NCBI GenBank assembly: GCA_023053685.1
Contig: JALIGW010000016.1
Span: 14,732,973-14,796,972 of the forward strand
DNA length: 64,000 nucleotides
Source of the DNA: Diadophis punctatus similis
Lineage: Eukaryota > Chordata > Lepidosauria > Squamata > Dipsadidae
Direction: 5' to 3'
Under the pieces are notes generated by a model. That model worked only from the letters and a program-made list of their open reading frames with translations. It did no database searches and was not told the origin of the DNA. Shown piece by piece: positions 60,901-64,000 of the stretch (positions are counted from its first letter, which is position 1; each line of letters starts with the position of its first letter). Both the position numbers and the translations under genes were made by a program.

Positions 60901-61187
60901 TTACAAAAAAACCCTTGTCAAATCTGGTCACTACTTTATAAAATTACCATGAGCATGGAAATTAATCTCTACGATCCCATTATCTACTTATATTACTTGT
61001 ACCTTGTATTCTGCTTCCTGTTTCTGATACACAACAGAATCGAAAATGTTGCGTTCTGCTTGATATTCTTGTTCTTTCTTTTCTTGCTCTGTCTTAGCTT
61101 CCTGCTCTTGGTGTTGCACTTTGGCCTTCAGAAAATCAACTTCTAGTTGTATTTTTCGCTCTGTTGTTTGCTGTTGTTGCTGCTGCT
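35198..61187 (-). CDS. CEP295: CEP295, centrosomal protein 295 (C-terminal 1319 codons)
   Basis: Centriolar microtubule-wall protein needed for centriole-to-centrosome conversion and centriole elongation. Eighteen minus-strand coding exons: 61187-61003, 59445-59345, 59207-58199, 56484-56304, 55505-55353, 53388-53158, 51990-51911, 50367-50220, 49271-49047, 47651-47497, 46729-46585, 44618-43969, 42717-42592, 41161-41044, 38742-38542, 38200-38095, 36959-36860 and 35245-35198 (TAG). All borders are GT/AG and phases chain without a break (3962 nt). Matches to human include [39 protein letters not shown] with [17 protein letters not shown], and the end [11 protein letters not shown]...[18 protein letters not shown]. 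The C-terminus carries the ALMS motif ([20 protein letters not shown], exon at 38742). The first exon is a glutamine-rich coiled coil. N-terminal exons lie beyond the right edge or were not found. The 53388 exon has a second possible acceptor 9 nt downstream. Confidence 0.95.
35489..35742. mobile_element. CAGTGATGGC-type MITE in CEP295 3' flank
   Basis: CCGTGATGGCGAACTTATGG to AAGGTTCGCCATCACTG. The interior has two GTGCGCACCGGAAACC-like blocks. Lies in the last CEP295 intron. Confidence 0.8.
36178..36497. mobile_element. CAGTGATGGC-type MITE
   Basis: CAGTGATGGCGAACCTTTTT to CATAGGTTCGCCATCACTG; C-rich interior. Last CEP295 intron. Confidence 0.82.
37028..37438. mobile_element. CAGTGATGGC-type MITE, 8-bp TSD
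   Basis: CCGTGATGGCGAACCTGTGG to AAAGGTTCGCCATCACTG, flanked by GTTTAGGG at 37020-37027 and 37439-37446. The interior is a long imperfect inverted repeat. Confidence 0.88.
37505..37900 (+). mobile_element. CR1-like LINE 3' fragment
   Basis: Short frames such as [18 protein letters not shown] resemble the LINE RT C-terminus (xLAPSLLxFRKALKTWLF). A GGCT array lies at 37768-37788. Confidence 0.45.
39033..39262 (-). mobile_element. tRNA-derived SINE
   Basis: Minus-strand copy: TTAGACTTATATACCGCTTC at the left and CACTGCGCCACCTCGGCTC at the right. Confidence 0.87.
39770..39981. repeat. (GA)n and (GAAA)n purine tract
   Basis: About 80 bases of GA followed by about 115 bases of GAAA and related units. 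The adjoining 39540-39760 is GC-rich. Predicted proteins across it ([13 protein letters not shown]) are repeat artefacts. Confidence 0.97.
40381..40605 (-). mobile_element. tRNA-derived SINE nested in an ACAGGTAGT-type repeat
   Basis: AGCACTTTTCTTATATACCG at the left and CACTGCACCACTTCAGCTCC at the right; it splits the repeat running from about 40225 to 40850. Confidence 0.85.
40868..40980. repeat. (TTTTA)n array with CR1 3' tail
   Basis: About ten TTTTA units, then GGATTCTTATATGCTGCCCT, the complement of a CR1 3' end. Likely the expanded tail of a minus-strand CR1. Confidence 0.75.
42806..42941. mobile_element. Palindromic hAT MITE, 8-bp TSD
   Basis: CAGGGGTCTCCAAACTTGGC to AAGTTTGGAGACCCCTG, flanked by CTTTAGGG at 42798-42805 and 42942-42949. 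CEP295 intron. Confidence 0.88.
43039..43331. mobile_element. hAT MITE with very long TIRs, 8-bp TSD
   Basis: CAGGAGTGGGTTCCTACCGG to ACCGGTAGGAACCCACCCCTG; the inverted arms are about 120 bp and GC-rich (GCGGCGACGAACAGG). Flanked by ACCTTCCT at 43031-43038 and 43332-43339. Confidence 0.9.
43577..43931. mobile_element. hAT MITE, 8-bp TSD
   Basis: CAGGGGTGTCAAACTCGATT to CTTGAGTTTGACAACCCTG, flanked by ATTTAAAC at 43569-43576 and 43932-43939. It ends 38 bp from the CEP295 exon donor at 43968. A related copy is at about 56700-57059. Confidence 0.88.
44640..45520. other. CEP295 intron, low-complexity purine-rich part
   Basis: No exon seen. 45180-45320 is GA-rich; the remainder is AT-rich single-copy sequence with A/T homopolymer tracts near 45465-45481. 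Confidence 0.5.
45523..45765. mobile_element. Fold-back element, CCGTGTTTCCCC family
   Basis: TACCGTGTTTCCCCAAACGT at the left and CTTATTTTCGGGGAAGCACA at the right. A second copy is at about 48472-48612 (CCCTGTTTCCCCCAAAATAA to TTTTCGGGGAAACACGGTAC). Confidence 0.7.
47727..47871. mobile_element. Palindromic hAT MITE
   Basis: CAGAGGTCCCCAAACTTGGC to CCAAGTTTGGGGACCCTTG; flanks CACTATGG/TACTATGG. CEP295 intron. Confidence 0.82.
51311..51862. mobile_element. CCGTATTTTTCGG fold-back element
   Basis: ACCGTATTTTTCGGACTATA at the left and ATACTCTGAAAAATACGGTA at the right, with an internal partial duplication (CCTCTGCCTYCCAGCAATTT at about 51393 and 51493). Confidence 0.75.
52616..52912. mobile_element. 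hAT MITE with long TIRs, 8-bp TSD
   Basis: CAGGGGTGAAATCCTACCGG to GGGAGGATTTCACCCCTG; arms about 115 bp. Flanked by AACAAGTC / ACCAAGTC (7 of 8) at 52608-52615 and 52913-52920. Related to 43039-43331. Confidence 0.87.
53582..53690. mobile_element. Short palindromic hAT MITE
   Basis: CAGGGGTCCCCAAACTTGGC folds back at CCAGAATTCTGG. It retains only the outer parts of the family seen at 42806 and 32412. Confidence 0.8.
54929..55293. mobile_element. CCGTATTTTTCGG fold-back element
   Basis: ACCGTATTTTTCGGACTATA to ATACTCCGAAAAATACGG, interior with CCCCAGGAGCACTCTGCAGA repeated at about 55026 and 55130. It lies 60 bp from the CEP295 exon at 55505-55353. Confidence 0.78.
55770..55960 (-). pseudogene. 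Dead duplicate of a CEP295 exon
   Basis: Minus-strand copy of the functional CEP295 exon at 53388-53158, at roughly 80% identity by eye over its first ~170 nt. The functional exon encodes [19 protein letters not shown] and [15 protein letters not shown]; this copy encodes [19 protein letters not shown] and then, after a 6-nt insertion, meets an in-frame TAA in a CCC AAC TAA context. [14 protein letters not shown] follows in a shifted frame. It lies in the intron between the exons at 56484 and 55505, in the same orientation. A TTCC microsatellite begins just upstream at about 55965. Confidence 0.82.
55965..56024. repeat. (TTCC)n microsatellite
   Basis: About 14 TTCC units, next to the dead CEP295 exon copy. 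Confidence 0.97.
57528..58014. mobile_element. CCGTATTTTTCGG fold-back element
   Basis: ACCATATTTTTCGGACTATA to ATACTCCGAAAAATACGGTA. The interior repeats CCAGGAGCACTCTGCAGGC and relatives; it shares its body with 54929-55293. Confidence 0.78.
58199..59207 (-). CDS. CEP295: CEP295 large exon with one coiled-coil repeat unit
   Basis: Listed separately because its size differs from the human counterpart. It is one open 1009-nt exon, ending at GTATGC, with a linker rich in S/P/T and a single heptad-like unit ([20 protein letters not shown], then [20 protein letters not shown]). The human exon, as I remember it, holds around ten such units of the QQDNLKALQEQLDxQRE type over about 4 kb. The unit here resembles the last human unit (QRQTALQQQIQKHEETLK). 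Confidence 0.9.
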
Positions 61188-61364
61188 CTGTCTAGTCAAG
61201 CAAACAGTAGCCCTATGTTAATGGCAGGAGGACTCAAGGTTTCTCTTTACATGGCAGAAATGTTAAATATATTGCTAGGAGAACACTAATGCTTTTTTTA
61301 TCATTATTAATCTAGATTCCCAGCTTGTTTTAACAAGAGACTACGGCACATAAGAGTCATATAT

Positions 61365-62377
61365 ACCGTATTTTTCGAAGTATAAGACGCACCTTTTTAC
61401 CCCCAAAAAGAGGGTGAAAACTTGGGTGCGTCTTATACACCGAATGCAGCTCCACCCACCCAGCCTCCCCCACCCTTTGGCCTCTGTCTTCCAGCAATTT
61501 ACCTGCTTGCAGGAAAGAGGGAAGAGCCTGTAATGCAGAGCAAGTCAGTAGCAGTTTCCCGATCTACAGCTGATTAGGTTTGCCAGGTGGGAAAATGAAA
61601 GTGAAACTAACTACAAAGAGGCAAATAGCTGGGAGAGACACAGCAGATTTTTTATTTTTTGCTGAACTGCATGGAAGGGGGTAAGTGAATAACTATAAAT
61701 GTCTGTAGAATGTTCAAATTATTAGACTTATTTTTTAAAGACTGCTTTATTATTGTTCTAGAGCCAGGGGCCTCCAACCTTGGCAACTTTAAGACTTGTG
61801 GACTTCAACTCCCAGAATTCAACAGCCAGCTTTGTTAGCTTTGCTAGCTGTGGAATTCTGGGAGTTGAAGTCCACAAGTCTTAAAGTTGCCAAGGTTGGA
61901 GATCCCTGTAAATTTAGACAACTTAACAAAATAAAGAAGCTTTTTAAAATAAATGCTTGCTCTGAAGAGGCCCAGTGCTACTGTATCTTCTTTTAAATAA
62001 TAGAGAATAATGTATACTTCCAGAAATTTTAATTAATTTTAACAGCTCTGTACAAGTATAGTATGAAATGTAACAGTGTCCTGTTTAGTGTTAGAGTTTA
62101 GTTACCTTGGAGTAGATCTATTTAAATAATCGGGAAGAGTTAGTGTGACTACATTTAAGAAAACTTTCTGGCATAATGTACATTTCTCCAATTCTTTGCT
62201 ATTTCTATGGGTCAGGCACACAAGCACAGAAATACACAGCAAACAGTGTATATCATCTGTGCTGTTTGCTGTTTGCCAAATTGCTTGGAGGCAGAGGCAT
62301 TTTTCCCGTGTTTTCCTCCCCCAAAACTAAGGTGCGTCTTATACTTCGGTGCGTCTTATACTCCGAAAAATACGGTA
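61365..62377. mobile_element. CCGTATTTTTCGG element with nested palindromic MITE
   Basis: ACCGTATTTTTCGAAGTATA at the left and ATACTCCGAAAAATACGGTA at the right. A palindromic MITE (61767-61909, CAGGGGCCTCCAACCTTGGC to GGTTGGAGATCCCTG) sits inside. 41868-42457 is a second partial copy of the interior and right end. Confidence 0.75.
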
Positions 62378-62754
62378 AACAGACAATTCTTACAGGTAGT
62401 CCTTGATTTACAATCATTGGTTTAACGACAGCTCAAAATTTGATGGCACTGAAAAAAAGTGATATGGCCCCATTGTCATGTGATCACAAGTTGGATGCTT
62501 GGCAAAGCAGCTCACATTTATGACAGTTGCAGTGTCCTGCGGTTATGTGATCACGATTTGTAATCTTCCCAGAAGCAAAATCAATGGGGGAAGCCTGATT
62601 CATTTACTGGCTGCAGTGATTCACTTTTAAAAGACCACGGCAAAAATCGTAAAATCCAGGGGGGGTCACTTGATGTCCCACCTTACAACAGTGTTGCTTA
62701 AGGACAAATTTTCTGGACCCAATTTTGATCATAAATCAATATCTGTATTGCCTT

Positions 62755-63535
62755 CATCTTTTCTGATAGTGATGCACAAAAGACCTATATTTGGATTAGC
62801 CACATGCAGCTCTTTTAAAATAATTGCTTTAATTTAATTAACCTACAAATGAAAACATATATACAATTCGAACAAAGCAACATGCAAAAGACCTAAATAA
62901 AATTTAATTAGAATTTCGTAACGTGTTATGCAAAAAAAAAAATCACACATAGTGAGAAACACTCAGCTTGGCTATGCATGGTTTATATGTATAACATATT
63001 CATGAATTGTGGGAAGAACTCTCATGAATTAAATATGGCTGCTTAAATCTGATCTCTGTATATAAAGTTTGACTTTTGCATTTGCTAACCTTGCATGATA
63101 TCTTGACTTTCAAATGTGCAGATGCAGATTTATATTAACTAATATTCATTGCTTCTTCAAGATCTGCGTGGGCTTCTTCCTTCGCTTTTCTAATATTGCA
63201 AAAATGGATAAAGGTATCTCTGCAGGCTACTTTAGACTGCTGTTGGATTAATTATTAAAGTGTTTAAATATTCCCTGCTTAAAATGTTGATGTTAAGGCA
63301 GTTTTCCTGAAATAGGAAATCATAGGCATTCCATCATAGGCAACTTGTTACTAAGGAACCCAAAGGATGGGGCTATCCCTTTCATGCCAATTTTAGATTA
63401 CAGGAAACGGACTGGCCTGATTCAGTAGAGTCCTTATTTTCACTTATTTAATATTTTTATTATCAAGGTATTATCTGGTATTTCCATTTTTTATTTTTGA
63501 AGAATTCTGTACTATTGATTCAAACATTCAATATT
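62755..63535. other. Single-copy AT-rich sequence, no exon confirmed
   Basis: The next upstream CEP295 exon was expected on the minus strand here or beyond the edge. The only candidate is a minus-strand frame at about 63150-63205 (AKEEAHADLEEAMNIS), but its donor context (AGTTAATA) is poor and I know no matching CEP295 segment. Confidence 0.35.
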
Positions 63536-63539
63536 TATT

Positions 63540-63791
63540 TATTTATTTATTTATTTAATTTAGTGAGATTTATATACTGCCTCACAGTGCAAGCACTCTC
63601 TAAGCGGTTTACACCAGTAAGCAATGTATAGTTACATTACCCCCAACAATCTGGGTCCTCATTTTACCTACCTCGGAAGGATGGAAGGCTGAGTCAACCT
63701 TGAGCCGGTGAGATTTGAACCGCTGACCTGCGGATCACAGTCAGCTAAAGTGACCTGCAGTACTGCCTCTAACCGCTGAGCCACCTCAGCT
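63540..63791 (-). mobile_element. tRNA-derived SINE
   Basis: Minus-strand copy with TTTA tail at the left (63535-63557), GGTGAGATTTGAACCGCTGA and the head complement CTGAGCCACCTCAGCT at the right. Confidence 0.87.
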
Positions 63792-63848
63792 GTTGATTTG
63801 AGGGGCTCCTTTCCAAAGCACCAAAAGGACCAAAGCACCAAAAAGAAA

Positions 63849-64000
63849 CAATGGTTGGAAACCATTGAGAGAAGTAACCTAGAACTAAGGAGAAATTTTC
63901 TAATGGTGAGAGCAACCAACCAGTGGAATAGCTTGCCTCCAGAAGTTGTGGGTGCTCCATCACTGGAGGCTTTCAAAAAGAAACTGGACAACCATTTGTC
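63849..64000 (+). mobile_element. LINE reverse-transcriptase C-terminus (CR1/L3-like)
   Basis: The plus-strand translation has LRRNFLMVRATNQWNSLPPE, VVGAPSLEAFKKKLDNHL, the conserved end of CR1-group RT proteins. It is cut by the window edge. Confidence 0.8.

Noticed and set aside
63150..63205. Possible upstream CEP295 exon (AKEEAHADLEEAMN)
   Set aside because: Weak donor and no match to the CEP295 segment expected before the 61187 exon.

Overview
This window is nuclear DNA from a squamate reptile, most likely a snake. The evidence is large spliced vertebrate genes split by long introns, together with a squamate-type repeat load: CR1 LINEs, tRNA-derived SINEs, Penelope-like elements, hAT-type MITEs with 8-bp target duplications, and GATA/CATA and AT microsatellites. 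There are no prokaryotic genes, operons or CRISPR arrays. Gene names below rest on remembered human protein and rRNA sequences, not on a database search.

The gene order is C11orf54 (minus) / TAF1D (plus) / CEP295 (minus). This is the order and relative orientation I know from human 11q21. C11orf54 (coding exons 417-7615, running off the left edge) is head-to-head with TAF1D across a GC-rich divergent promoter at about 9390-9724. TAF1D (coding 11875-17293) is tail-to-tail with CEP295, whose 18 in-window coding exons (61187 down to 35198) include the stop codon. Every exon junction I propose keeps phase and has GT/AG borders.

The 17.4-35 kb stretch downstream of the TAF1D stop looks like the snoRNA-host part of that locus. 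Two C/D-box snoRNAs (18834-18910 and 27121-27191) both carry guides to the same 28S rRNA segment, consistent with the SNORD5/SNORD6 pair. Four plus-strand exon-like blocks (23977-24036, 28342-28427, 33790-33871, 34316-~34585) with good splice sites and compatible phases end at a poly(A) signal about 390 bp short of the CEP295 signal.

Most of the rest is transposable elements: a CR1 with an intact reverse transcriptase domain nested inside a hAT MITE (1720-4379), two solo LTRs with perfect 5-bp TSDs flanking one host exon, decayed Penelope-like elements, nine copies of one tRNA-derived SINE, and many fold-back MITEs. Notable features are a duplicated and dead CEP295 exon, a single repeat unit in the large CEP295 exon, a perfect 40-bp-arm hairpin at 18406-18492, and a GC-rich block apparently held between transposon ends (28609-30244).
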